Below, one piece after another: positions 16,342 to 24,494 of a stretch of DNA of 64,000 nt (the stretch's first letter is position 1; every line of letters begins with the position of its first letter). The DNA is taken from contig NZ_BANX01000007.1 of the NCBI RefSeq assembly GCF_000334455.1, forward strand, positions 62,001 to 126,000, given 5' to 3'. This stretch comes from Gordonia soli NBRC 108243. Its GTDB lineage: Bacteria; Actinomycetota; Actinomycetes; Mycobacteriales; Mycobacteriaceae. The notes under the pieces are model-generated. The model saw only the letters and a program-made list of their open reading frames with translations, searched no databases and was not told the DNA's origin. The position numbers and the translations under genes are program-made.

Positions 16342-16817
16342 CGCAGGGAACGCTCGGTCGATCGGTCGACGGTCCGCTGATAGGCCTGGTTGAAGGCACG
16401 GAGTTCACGCAAGAGTCCCTCGGGCGTCCCGGGGGCCAAGTCGTCGAACACGCGGTTGAGTCTCTCCACTCGGAGTTGGCCGTCGTGCTCGAATGCCTCC
16501 TGACCGGCCGGTGTGGGCCGGATCATCCGACTCACCGAGCCGGGAACCTCGAACCGCTCCAGGTAGCCGTGGTTGATGGCCGAGTTGACCTGTCGGTTGA
16601 CCGTCGACTGTTCGAGTTCGAGTTCCTCGGTCAGCTCCCGCAGGGTCCGAGCCCGACCGTCGGCGAGCACCAGGAGGATCGCGAAGGCCGAGGCCTCCAG
16701 GATCGCGTGCGGATAGATGTTCGTCTTGCGCCGGTTGAAGGTCTGCAACTCCTCCACGATGTCCCGGAACAGCGGCGACGGCCATGGGTCGTGATCGGTC
16801 TGATCTGCGATTCCCAC
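16338..16817 (-). CDS. MarR-family transcriptional regulator
   Basis: A 159-residue winged-helix regulator. The recognition region is LRELTEELELEQSTVNRQVNSA and the wing includes SVSRMIRPTPAGQEAF. The start is GTG 16817, preceded by the purine-rich AGGAAGGTGGGAA. It is divergent from the MFS gene, and the inverted repeat at 16877-16891 between them is the likely operator. It probably represses both the exporter and its own operon with the SDR. Confidence 0.88.
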   Translation of the reverse strand: MGIADQTDHDPWPSPLFRDIVEELQTFNRRKTNIYPHAILEASAFAILLVLADGRARTLRELTEELELEQSTVNRQVNSAINHGYLERFEVPGSVSRMIRPTPAGQEAFEHDGQLRVERLNRVFDDLAPGTPEGLLRELRAFNQAYQRTVDRSTERSLR

Positions 16818-16876
16818 AGGCGCTTCCCACCTTCCTGCTCAGGCTCTCGGTACCCGACAATCTATCTCGATTGATG

Positions 16877-16891
16877 TATGTACGTTACATA
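16877..16891. promoter_or_regulatory. Inverted-repeat operator between MarR and MFS genes
   Basis: TATGTA (16877-16882) and TACATA (16886-16891) are perfect arms around CGT. The site lies in the shared promoter region, 31 bases upstream of the MFS start. Size and symmetry match MarR-type operators. Confidence 0.5.
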
Positions 16892-16922
16892 TGTACCATG
16901 CACATGGTCTAAGGAGGTTCGC

Positions 16923-18407
16923 ATGTCGAACGAATTGTCGGGGGCGCCGACGACCGACGAGGTCCCCCACGCCGACGCGACCAACCGCGCGGCCATCGCG
17001 TCTGTCATCGTGCTGTGCTTCGGCGGTCTGGTCGTCTCGCTGATGCAGACGCTGATCATCCCGATCCAGCCCGAGTTGCCGCGACTGCTCGACACCTCGA
17101 TCAGCAACGCATCGTGGGTGATCACCGCAACCCTGCTCGCCGCAGCCGTGACGATGCCGATCGCCGGACGTCTCGGTGACATGTTCGGCAAGCAGCGCAT
17201 CCTGCTCGCGAGCGGCGTCCTGCTGATCATCGGGTGCGTGGTGTGCGCGCTCAGCAGTTCGCTCGTGCCGATGATCGCCGGTCGTGCAATCCAGGGCTTC
17301 GCGATGGGCTTCATCCCGGTCGGCATCAGCCTGATCCGTGAGATCACGCCGCCGCGGCTGACGACCACCGGCGTGGCAGCCATGAGCGCGACGCTCGGTG
17401 TCGGTGGCGCCATCGGTCTGCCGCTGTCGGCGTGGATCGCCCAGACCTGGGACTGGCACATGCTCTTCTGGATCTCCGCGGTCCTCGCCGCGGTCATCAC
17501 CGCTCTGGTCCTTCTCGTGGTGCCGCACGTGAACGACAGCGTCGGTGGACGTTTCGACATCGTCGGCGCGCTCGGGCTCGCGGTCGGTCTGGTGGCCATC
17601 CTGGTCGCGGTGTCGAAAGGCAACGACTGGGGATGGACCGAAGGGTCCACCCTCGGCCTGCTCTTCGGCGGACTCGCCGTACTCCTCGTCTGGGGATGGT
17701 TCGAGCTCCGGCAGTCCGACCCGCTCGTCGATCTGCGCACCACCGCACGGCCTGCCGTGCTGCTGACCAACGTCGCAGCGGTCGCCATCGGCTTCGGCAT
17801 GATGGCCCAGGCGGTCGTCATCCCGACCCTGCTGGAGATGCCTGCCGCGACGGGATACGGACTGGGACAGAGCATCCTGGCCGCCGGCCTGTGGATGGCA
17901 CCCGGTGGCCTGATGATGTTGGTGTTCGCCCCGGTCTCGAGCGCCCTGATCACCAACGCGGGCGCCAAGATCACCCTTGCCATCGGCGCCGGGGTGCTGG
18001 GCGTCGGATACTTGGTCGCGCTGGTCCTGATGGATGCGCCGTGGCAGTTGATGATCGCGTCGATCATCAGTTCCGCGGGCGTGGGAATCGGTTACGCGGC
18101 GATGCCGACACTCATCATGGGCGCGGTGCCGCCGGCCGAGGCCGGCGCGGCCGTCGGACTGAACGGTCTGATGCGTTCGATCGGCACCACCTGCGCATCG
18201 GCTGTGGTGGCGCTCGTGTTGTCCGGCAACACGATCGAACTCGGCGGTGCCGAGGTTCCGTCGGAGTCGGCGTTCCACATCGCGTTCCTGATCGCCGCCA
18301 TCGCGGCGTTCGTCGGCGTGGCCATCACCCTGGCCATCCCGACCGCCCGCAAGCGCGCCGCCGCCCGGGAGTCCGCGGCCGAGCCGGAGACGGTGCCGTC
18401 GCGCTGA
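16923..18407 (+). CDS. MFS transporter (EmrB/QacA-like, DHA2)
   Basis: A 494-residue multi-helix transporter. Motif A is GRLGDMFGKQRILLASG near residue 80, and GVGGAIGLPLSAWI is a motif-C-like segment. Around 14 hydrophobic helices are visible, consistent with the DHA2 exporters. The start is fixed by an AAGGAGG site at 16911-16917, 5 bases before ATG. It is divergent from the MarR/SDR operon and likely induced by its substrate through MarR. A strong hairpin terminator follows at 18415-18459. Confidence 0.92.
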   Translation: MSNELSGAPTTDEVPHADATNRAAIASVIVLCFGGLVVSLMQTLIIPIQPELPRLLDTSISNASWVITATLLAAAVTMPIAGRLGDMFGKQRILLASGVLLIIGCVVCALSSSLVPMIAGRAIQGFAMGFIPVGISLIREITPPRLTTTGVAAMSATLGVGGAIGLPLSAWIAQTWDWHMLFWISAVLAAVITALVLLVVPHVNDSVGGRFDIVGALGLAVGLVAILVAVSKGNDWGWTEGSTLGLLFGGLAVLLVWGWFELRQSDPLVDLRTTARPAVLLTNVAAVAIGFGMMAQAVVIPTLLEMPAATGYGLGQSILAAGLWMAPGGLMMLVFAPVSSALITNAGAKITLAIGAGVLGVGYLVALVLMDAPWQLMIASIISSAGVGIGYAAMPTLIMGAVPPAEAGAAVGLNGLMRSIGTTCASAVVALVLSGNTIELGGAEVPSESAFHIAFLIAAIAAFVGVAITLAIPTARKRAAARESAAEPETVPSR

Positions 18408-18414
18408 CCGCCAC

Positions 18415-18459
18415 GACGACGAGGGGCCTCCCGCATGGCGCGGTAGGCCCCTCGTCGTC
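18415..18459. terminator. Strong bidirectional hairpin terminator
   Basis: A perfect 15-bp stem (18415-18429 with 18445-18459, core ACGAGGGGCCT / AGGCCCCTCGT) has a 15-base loop and lies just after the MFS stop. It also faces the end of the convergent ectD gene. There is no long U-tract, as is usual in high-GC actinobacteria. Confidence 0.85.
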
Positions 18460-18509
18460 TGTGTGTCGGATCCGTGCGGGTGTGCCGCCAGATCAGGAGT
18501 GCTGCCAGA

Positions 18510-19412
18510 TCATCGATGCGCCAGGTGGTCCGGGCGCGGTGAATCGGCCGCGAACGGCTCGCCGATCGCATTGGAGGCAGCGTTGAACACCACGAACAGA
18601 TTGCTTCGCGGGAACGGCGTGATGTTGCCCGACGACGCGTGCATGCAGTTGGAGTCGAAGTACAACGCCGAACCGGCCGGTCCGGTGATCATGTCGATCC
18701 CGTGCTCCTCCGCGAGATCGGAGACGTCGCTCTCCTCCGGTGTGCCGAACGGCGGTCGATACGAGGTGAGCGACTGCTGGTAGTAGTCGTCCGGGGTCTC
18801 GCCGACGCAGCTCACGAACTTCTGGTGTGAACCGGGGATGATCATGAGCGCGCCGTTGTACTCGAAATTCGGTGTGAGAGCCAGCGACACACTCAGCGCC
18901 CGCGGTCTCGGCATTCCGTCCTCGGCATGCCAGGTCTCGAAGTCGGAATGCCAGTAGAACGGCCCTCCGGCGAAGCCCGGTTTGAGATTGATCCGACTCT
19001 GGTGGATGTGAACGTCGTCGTCGAGGATCTGTCGTGCGACCCCGACGATCTCCTCGCGGGCACAGATCTCGGCGATCGCGTCGCTGAGTCGGTGCACCGC
19101 GAACAGCGAGCGGACGTCACCCGACGAGGACTCGCGGATCACTCGATCGTCGTCGCCGAGGCGAGCGGTGATCTCGTCGACCTCGGTGATGCAGTCCCGG
19201 ATGTCGTCGTCGGCGAGGACGTTCTTCTCGGTGTGGTAGCCGAGGTCGCGATACGACCGCAACTGCGGCGCGGTCAACGGGCCCCGAGCCGACGTGTCCC
19301 CCCAGACGGTCGGATGGGGTCGTGGCTCGACGTGTCCGCGCTCGGCGAGACGGGTGCGGTAGACGTCGACGGGCCTGGGCCTGGTTGCTGTTTGAGTTGT
19401 CACGATCGGCAC
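18510..19412 (-). CDS. ectD: Ectoine hydroxylase
   Basis: A 300-residue Fe(II)/2-oxoglutarate dioxygenase with the diagnostic EctD stretch FYWHSDFETWHAEDGMP (iron ligands His155 and Asp157), then PRALS. The distal region has FDSNCMHASSGN, with the third ligand His, and RSNLFVVFNA, which binds 2-oxoglutarate. It converts ectoine to 5-hydroxyectoine, an osmo- and thermoprotectant. The length equals that of known EctD. The start is GTG 19412 with AAAGGA just upstream. The biosynthetic genes ectABC are not next to it in this window, which is unusual. Confidence 0.95.
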   Translation of the reverse strand: MPIVTTQTATRPRPVDVYRTRLAERGHVEPRPHPTVWGDTSARGPLTAPQLRSYRDLGYHTEKNVLADDDIRDCITEVDEITARLGDDDRVIRESSSGDVRSLFAVHRLSDAIAEICAREEIVGVARQILDDDVHIHQSRINLKPGFAGGPFYWHSDFETWHAEDGMPRPRALSVSLALTPNFEYNGALMIIPGSHQKFVSCVGETPDDYYQQSLTSYRPPFGTPEESDVSDLAEEHGIDMITGPAGSALYFDSNCMHASSGNITPFPRSNLFVVFNAASNAIGEPFAADSPRPDHLAHR

Positions 19413-19762
19413 TGATCCTTTCCCTCAATCGGCATTCGAGCCGGGGATCTTCACTTGTCGATGGCGCATATCCGTCGTCGCAAGCCGCTGCTGGACTTCG
19501 ACGACGCGTGCGGGTACCACGCGAAGCGCACTGTCACACACCGCATTCGTGGACGGCCCGCATCAGCACCAACTGCGCTCGACGTTGCCAGCCGCGGCAC
19601 ATCTCGCGCAACCATCCCGTCGCGTCTGCACACGCGGCGTCGGCGATGACGCAGCGCATCGCACCGCCGTTTGCCACGCCGCGGACAGGAGGTGCGCCAT
19701 CTCACAGCTCAGCGACGGAGGGGCCGCCTATCTCTCACTCTCGTCCGGCGTACGTGCGAGGG
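19413..19762. other. Intergenic region upstream of ectD
   Basis: About 350 bases without a convincing gene. A 62-codon plus-strand frame (19461-19649) codes for a very basic peptide, but its third-position GC is low for this genome, so I do not call it. The left end should hold the ectD promoter, and the right end the 3' region of the dioxygenase gene. Confidence 0.4.
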
Positions 19763-20746
19763 TCAGGCTGCGTACGCCGCCAGCCGCTGCGATGCCTCGA
19801 CGTCCGAATAGTGCGACGCGTCGCCTTGCAACACCTGACTCGGCGTTCCGTTCACATCCACCGGCACGTCACCGGCGAGGGTGATGCGGTGGAGTTCACG
19901 CTTCTGGTTGCCGAAGTCGGCGATGCCGTAGTGCTGAGTGGCACGGTTGTCCCAGATCACGACGTCGCCGAGCTTCCAGTTCCACCGGAAGGTGTTTTCG
20001 AGCTTGATGATCCGCGCTTGCAACAGCTGATAGAGATCGTTGAATTCAGACGCCTTCAGTCCACGGAACTCCTTGGCGAAGTGACCGAGGAGCAGGCTGC
20101 GCTCACCGGTCTCGGGGTGGACACGCACCACCGGGTGCAGCGTCTGGTACTCGGTGCTGGTGAACTCCTTGTAGTGCTCGGCCTTGTTCGCGACGTCGAT
20201 GCCGCCGGAGGGCTCGGTCTGGCTCACGTAGTCGTAGAGGTTGCTGTGGGTCGCCCACAGCTCTTCGGCCAGCGCGCGCAACGGCTTCGGCAGCTGCTCG
20301 TAAGCCGCCACCGTCGACGCCCACGTCGTCGCGCCGCCGTAGGAGGGCAGCGTGACCGCGCGCAGGATGGATGCCTTCGGGATGCGGTCGACGAAGGTTA
20401 CGTCGCTGTGCCAACTGTTCGCCGCTCCCTCGATGGTCAGCAGCTGGCTGCCCTTCGAGGTGACCGTCGGGTGCGGCGTGGTCGGCTGCCCGAGCAATTC
20501 CGCAAAGGCGTACTGCGATTCATCGTCGAGCGCGTGCTGTCCCTCGAAGACGATCACCTTGTTGGCGGCGAGCGCCAGTCGGATCGCTTCCACACGCTCC
20601 GTGGGGAGGTCTCCGCCGAGCGTCACATTGCCGATGCGCGCACCGATGTGCTCACCGAGTTTGTCGACGGTGATGCCGGCCTCGTCGTAGGCGGCCTGCG
20701 CCCTCGAGTCCCGTTCGATGTTCCGGTCGATCTGCGTTGACGTCAT
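19763..20746 (-). CDS. TauD/TfdA-family Fe(II)/2-oxoglutarate dioxygenase
   Basis: A 327-residue dioxygenase. The facial triad is WHSD (His113, Asp115) and the distal His at about 286 in [11 protein letters not shown], where the following Arg binds 2-oxoglutarate. The 2-oxoglutarate/substrate region [13 protein letters not shown] and [11 protein letters not shown] are typical of the TauD/alkylsulfatase branch. Probable substrates are taurine, other sulfonates or alkyl sulfates; sequence alone cannot choose. ATG 20746 follows GAGG; the frame runs upstream into an unlikely Arg-rich leader. No sulfonate ABC transporter is adjacent. Confidence 0.9.
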   Translation of the reverse strand: MTSTQIDRNIERDSRAQAAYDEAGITVDKLGEHIGARIGNVTLGGDLPTERVEAIRLALAANKVIVFEGQHALDDESQYAFAELLGQPTTPHPTVTSKGSQLLTIEGAANSWHSDVTFVDRIPKASILRAVTLPSYGGATTWASTVAAYEQLPKPLRALAEELWATHSNLYDYVSQTEPSGGIDVANKAEHYKEFTSTEYQTLHPVVRVHPETGERSLLLGHFAKEFRGLKASEFNDLYQLLQARIIKLENTFRWNWKLGDVVIWDNRATQHYGIADFGNQKRELHRITLAGDVPVDVNGTPSQVLQGDASHYSDVEASQRLAAYAA

Positions 20747-20985
20747 CGCCTCGGTGATCCCTTCGCGCTCTCGCGGGTGCTGCGCACTCCCCGCACGGAG
20801 ATCCGGGATCACGGCCACCGCAAGGCTGTACGGATCGGCCCATCCACCCGGACCCTGACAGTTGTCGACGTCGCCCGATGCGGGCGGGTCCATCGCGGCA
20901 CTCTCCACCTCAGGAAGAGGACGGTCAACGGTTTCGACGCACCGTCGCAGAAACCCGCTCAAGCCTTGACGCGCGGGCTCAGCGC

Positions 20986-21375
20986 TCAACGACCGCGGTA
21001 CTTGCGGTGGTACTCGTCGTAGAGATCGGCGTCGCGCTCGTGCGCGCGCTTGTCGATGAGGTCGGGGTCGAGACCGTGCTTGGACAACTGGTGGCGACGC
21101 CACACGCGGTTCAGCGCGACGGAGAACATGATGTACGGCAACAGGATCGGCACCGTCATGTTCAGCCGGACCAGCCAGATGGCGGGAACGAAGAGGAGTG
21201 GTAGCAGGATGATCACGCAGGGGATTGCCCAGCGGACGATCATCCGGCGGACGGCGCCCGGGCCGGCGAGATCCTGCGCGACCCAGTCACGCATCGACGG
21301 CGGCAGCGTCCCGCCGTAGCAATACTTCACGTACTGCCAACCCCTCGGTCGACTCGCGTCTGCGGCCATCACCAC
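20986..21375 (-). CDS. DUF5313-family membrane protein
   Basis: A small protein (about 129 residues) matching the actinobacterial DUF5313 pattern: [20 protein letters not shown] at the N-terminus, [15 protein letters not shown], two adjacent transmembrane helices (about residues 50-90) and a charged C-terminus rich in Arg, Asp and Tyr. Function unknown. The start is probably GTG 21375, five bases after AAGGA; ATG 21369 is the alternative. It is divergent from the OhrR-type regulator and shares the palindromic region at 21411-21445, so that regulator may control it. Confidence 0.8.
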   Translation of the reverse strand: MVMAADASRPRGWQYVKYCYGGTLPPSMRDWVAQDLAGPGAVRRMIVRWAIPCVIILLPLLFVPAIWLVRLNMTVPILLPYIMFSVALNRVWRRHQLSKHGLDPDLIDKRAHERDADLYDEYHRKYRGR

Positions 21376-21410
21376 GTCCGTCCTTCTGGCGATCAGATTC
21401 ACTACCCTTT

Positions 21411-21445
21411 TAGATCGTGCGCTATCTAATCGTAGACTACGATAG
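21411..21445. promoter_or_regulatory. Two palindromes in the OhrR/DUF5313 divergent promoter
   Basis: A first dyad has TAGAT (21411-21415) and ATCTA (21426-21430) around a GC core. A second is the perfect ATCGTAG-A-CTACGAT at 21431-21445. Adjacent dyads in this position are likely binding sites of the MarR/OhrR-type regulator encoded at 21521. Confidence 0.5.
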
Positions 21446-21520
21446 CTCGGAGACGATGCGGGTGTGCGCAGGATCCCTTCACGCCCGATGCTCATACCCC
21501 GACACCGAGAGGCGGCTTCC

Positions 21521-21979
21521 GTGGCGAACACAGGCGAGGTCGACAAGCTGGCCCTCGAGAAGCAGGTCTGTTTCGCGCTCGCGGTCGCCAACCGCTCGGT
21601 GCTGGGGATCTACCGTCCGCTGCTCGAGCCGCTGGGCCTCACCCATCCGCAATATCTGGTGATGCTGGCGCTGTGGGAAGCCGAACCGCGATCGGTGAAA
21701 GAGATCGGCGCCGCCCTCCAACTCGACTCCGCGACCCTCTCACCGCTGCTGAAGAGGTTGCAGGCCATCGGGTACGTCACTCGTGGCCGGGACCCGGGCG
21801 ATGAGCGCAGCACCGTCGTCGGACTCACCGACGCAGGCAGGGGCCTTCGCGAGCAGGCGCTCGCGATTCCGGACGCCGTCGTGTCCCGACTCGGCGTCGG
21901 GTACCCGATGCTCGAACGGCTGCACGCGGTGCTCACCGAGGTCAACGCGGCAGCGACGTCGGCTGGTCGATCCGTTTGA
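21521..21979 (+). CDS. OhrR-type MarR-family redox regulator
   Basis: A 152-residue MarR protein closely following the OhrR pattern: LALEKQVCFALAVANRS with the reactive Cys at residue 17, then LGLTHPQYLVMLALWE, DSATLSPLLKRLQAIGYV (recognition helix) and the wing RGRDPGDERS. OhrR proteins sense organic hydroperoxides through this Cys and repress the peroxidase Ohr. No ohr gene is present in the window, so the target must lie elsewhere or be the divergent DUF5313 gene. The start is GTG 21521 after GAGAGGCGG; an upstream ATG at 21488 is less likely. Confidence 0.85.
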   Translation: MANTGEVDKLALEKQVCFALAVANRSVLGIYRPLLEPLGLTHPQYLVMLALWEAEPRSVKEIGAALQLDSATLSPLLKRLQAIGYVTRGRDPGDERSTVVGLTDAGRGLREQALAIPDAVVSRLGVGYPMLERLHAVLTEVNAAATSAGRSV

Positions 21980-22062
21980 GCCCTGGCGGTCACGGTCGCA
22001 CCGTCGACGTCACGGACACCTTCATGATTCGTGTCCCCAAATCAGAGACAGGAGGCTGAAGC

Positions 22063-22542
22063 TTGGCTACGCCGACCCATTTCATCGACGACAGAGACCT
22101 CCAGAGCTTTGTTGGTCCTCATCAGCAACTGTTCTCTTTCCAACAACCTTTCAGAGCGTTCGACGGTGTCGAGATCTTCCAGCGGGTCATGTCGCGCTTG
22201 CCTCGTCCCGGGTGGCCTGATGAGTTCACCGAGGACGAGATCGCGGCGGCACACTTCATCCAGGCTGCAGGCTCCGCAGATCGGATGACAGTCGAGATCC
22301 GGAAACCGGTCGAAGACCAGAGCGATCGACTGTTCACCATCGGTCACCCACCCGCTCACTGCACCACTGAGCCACCGGCAGAGGTCATCCGGTTCGGCGA
22401 GCACACCACGCCGGTGTACCCGAACGAGATCTTCGTCGCCGACAAAGCCGCAGAGTTGTTCTTCCACTACTACAAGAACGATGACATCCCTGATGGGTAC
22501 GTGCTGCGAGAGTTGCATTTTCCCGAGTACGAGAACGCCTGA
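22063..22542 (+). CDS. Imm1-like hypothetical protein
   Basis: A 159-residue acidic soluble protein starting at TTG 22063, with AGGAGG 8 bases upstream. Visible pattern: VEIRKPV, then HTTPVYPNEIFVADKAAELFFHYYKNDDIPDGYVLREL, which resembles the C-terminal half of Imm1-type immunity proteins from polymorphic toxin systems. The base composition looks a little lower in GC than its neighbours. No toxin gene is adjacent, so if it is an immunity protein it is an orphan. The assignment rests on pattern only. Confidence 0.55.
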   Translation: MATPTHFIDDRDLQSFVGPHQQLFSFQQPFRAFDGVEIFQRVMSRLPRPGWPDEFTEDEIAAAHFIQAAGSADRMTVEIRKPVEDQSDRLFTIGHPPAHCTTEPPAEVIRFGEHTTPVYPNEIFVADKAAELFFHYYKNDDIPDGYVLRELHFPEYENA

Positions 22543-22692
22543 CGCCGAGCCCGAGGTTCACCGCGCCAAACGCAACTGCAGTTGTCTGGTCCTACGACAC
22601 ACCGCGCACTGGGCGTCGTCGTACATCGGAGGGTCCTCCGGTACCGGCTCGCCCCGGCGAAGGGCGTGAACGTCGGAGTCGCGCCCGGCCAG

Positions 22693-22968
22693 TCACGCGG
22701 TCTGCGCCGGATCCCCCAGCCCCAGATGTCGGATGTCGTCGACCGCGGTCTGCGAGCGCCGACTGACGGCCTCGACCAACTCGTCGTAGGTGCGACACAC
22801 CACCGACGATCCGGTCGGCCCGGCGACCACCCATCCGGACGGGATGGCCCGGATGGTGTCGCGCCGCAACAGCATCGACATTCGTCTGGCGACCGCAGCG
22901 CGTCGGCGTGGTCCGCTGACGAGGTCGGCCGCCCAGTCGAGCGGGGCGCCCGCGCACCCGCCGCACAT
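22693..22968 (-). CDS. Small Cys-containing protein coupled to the SDR operon
   Basis: A 91-residue protein beginning MCGGCAG, with a CxxC near the N-terminus and an Arg-rich middle. Its ATG shares a base with the TGA of the upstream SDR gene (TGATG at 22966-22970), a strong sign of coupling and that the frame is real. No family recognised; the CxxC could bind metal or be redox active. It is the last gene of the LacI-controlled catabolic operon. Confidence 0.6.
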   Translation of the reverse strand: MCGGCAGAPLDWAADLVSGPRRRAAVARRMSMLLRRDTIRAIPSGWVVAGPTGSSVVCRTYDELVEAVSRRSQTAVDDIRHLGLGDPAQTA

Positions 22969-23705
22969 CAGGGCATCACGTCGCCGGAATTGGGGCCGAG
23001 CACCTGACCGACGAAGAGGTTGCCACCCGGGTCCGATGCGAGCAGTACCGCGGTCGGCGCGATCTCCTCGGCGGTCCCGAATCTCCCTAGCGGCAACTCG
23101 GCACGCTTCGCGCGCTTCCACTCGTCATCGATGCCGGCGACCATCGGGGTGTCGATCGGGCCGGGTGCGATGGCGTTGACGAGCACGCCCTGAGCCGCGG
23201 TCTCCAGTGAGATCGACTTGGTCATCGCGATCACGCCGGCCTTGGCGGCCGCATAATGCGCAAGCGAGACACCACCTTTGATGCCCAACTGGGATGCCAC
23301 GTTGATGATGCGGCCCGCGCCCTGCGCCAGCATCGGCCGCAGCGCCGCCCGGTTGAGCAGAAACACGCTCGTCAGATCGACGTCGATGGTCTCGCGCCAC
23401 TGATCGGCAGCCATGTCGACGGTCGGCGATTGGGTGAGGATCCCGTGCGAGCAGACCAGGATGTCGATACCGCCGAGATCGGCGACGACATCCGCCACCA
23501 GTCCGTCGACCGCCGGCTCGGAGGTCGCGTCGACGGGCACGCCGCGGGCCGCGCCGATCTCGTCGGCGACGTCGGTGACGCGCCGGTCACGGTCGGCCAG
23601 CACCACCTGCGCGCCGGCATCGACGTAGGCCGCGGCGATCGCGCGACCGATCCCGGACGCCGCACCTGTCACCAGGGCGCGGCGTCCCTCCAGAATTCCG
23701 GACAC
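22968..23705 (-). CDS. Short-chain dehydrogenase/reductase (SDR)
   Basis: A 245-residue classical SDR: TGAASGIG cofactor loop, LADRD (acidic, NAD-preferring), NVAS active Ser region, YAAAK with the catalytic Tyr and Lys, and a C-terminal GNLFVGQVLGPNSG segment instead of the usual VDGG. The start is GTG 23705 behind GAGAGGAAAG. It lies 24 bases after another SDR gene, downstream of an MFS carrier, so it probably oxidises or reduces an intermediate of the imported compound. Confidence 0.9.
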   Translation of the reverse strand: MSGILEGRRALVTGAASGIGRAIAAAYVDAGAQVVLADRDRRVTDVADEIGAARGVPVDATSEPAVDGLVADVVADLGGIDILVCSHGILTQSPTVDMAADQWRETIDVDLTSVFLLNRAALRPMLAQGAGRIINVASQLGIKGGVSLAHYAAAKAGVIAMTKSISLETAAQGVLVNAIAPGPIDTPMVAGIDDEWKRAKRAELPLGRFGTAEEIAPTAVLLASDPGGNLFVGQVLGPNSGDVMP

Positions 23706-23729
23706 TGCTTTCCTCTCGTCTCTCGGGGA

Positions 23730-24494
23730 TCAGTCGCGCATCGCGGTCGTCAGGGCACCGTCGACGACGATCGCCTGGCCGCTCACGTACGACGCCTGCG
23801 GGCTGGACAGGAAGGCGATGACCTCGGCGACCTCGCGCGAGTGCCCGACACGACCCCAGGGAATGTAGCCCCCGGCCCGATCGAGACCCTCGGGTCCGAG
23901 TGAGTTCACGGCGTCACTCGACTGCGGGGTGCGGATCAGTCCCGGGATGATCGCGTTGGCCCGGATTCCCTTGGGCCCGTACTCGACCGCGAGACTCCGG
24001 ACCAGACCGATCACGCCCGCCTTGGCGGTCGCGTAGTGGGCATGGTTCTGCCAGCCGTACACACCGCCGGCGATCGACGAGATCGCGGTGACCGAACCGC
24101 CCTCGCGCATGTGCCGCAGACCGGCTCGGGCCGTGCGCATCACGCCATGGAGGTCGACGTCCAGCAGGTCGTGCCACTGATCGTCGGTGATGGTGTCGAA
24201 TCCGGACTCCCGCAGGATCCCGGCGTTGGCGACGGCGACGTCCAACCGCTGCCACTCCGACACCAGGGTCTCCGCGAACACATCGACCGACTCCGTCGAC
24301 CGGACGTCGACCTCGACGATGCGCCCCTCGCCACCTGCGTCGCGCACGTCGCGCAAGGTGGTCTCGGGATCGTGCGGGTCCCCGGCGAAGGTTCCGATGC
24401 CGACGCGCACACCGCGTTCGGCAAGGCAGACCGCGGTGGCCGCACCGATTCCGGAAGCGGCACCCGTGATCATCGCGACGGGTTGTCCACTCAT
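23730..24494 (-). CDS. Short-chain dehydrogenase/reductase (FabG-like SDR)
   Basis: A 254-residue classical SDR with TGAASGIG, NAGIL, the Ser in ISSIAGG, YATAK, and the C-terminal ASYVSGQAIVVDGA. The loop after the second strand (GTFAGDP) lacks the usual NAD-selecting Asp. Its start overlaps the stop of the MFS gene by 4 bases (ATGA). With the next SDR it forms a tandem of two paralogues in one catabolic operon. The substrate is unknown. Confidence 0.9.
   Translation of the reverse strand: MSGQPVAMITGAASGIGAATAVCLAERGVRVGIGTFAGDPHDPETTLRDVRDAGGEGRIVEVDVRSTESVDVFAETLVSEWQRLDVAVANAGILRESGFDTITDDQWHDLLDVDLHGVMRTARAGLRHMREGGSVTAISSIAGGVYGWQNHAHYATAKAGVIGLVRSLAVEYGPKGIRANAIIPGLIRTPQSSDAVNSLGPEGLDRAGGYIPWGRVGHSREVAEVIAFLSSPQASYVSGQAIVVDGALTTAMRD

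Noticed and set aside
16839-18278. A 479-codon minus-strand open frame antisense to the MFS gene
   Set aside because: It is a shadow frame of high-GC coding DNA with Asp/Arg/His-rich nonsense composition; the plus strand encodes a clear MFS protein with an AAGGAGG site.
19461-19649. A 62-codon basic peptide upstream of ectD
   Set aside because: Low third-position GC and no start signals; it looks like chance.
22573-22584. CAACTGCAGTTG palindrome between convergent genes as a terminator
   Set aside because: The stem has no room for a loop and no GC-rich extension or T-run.
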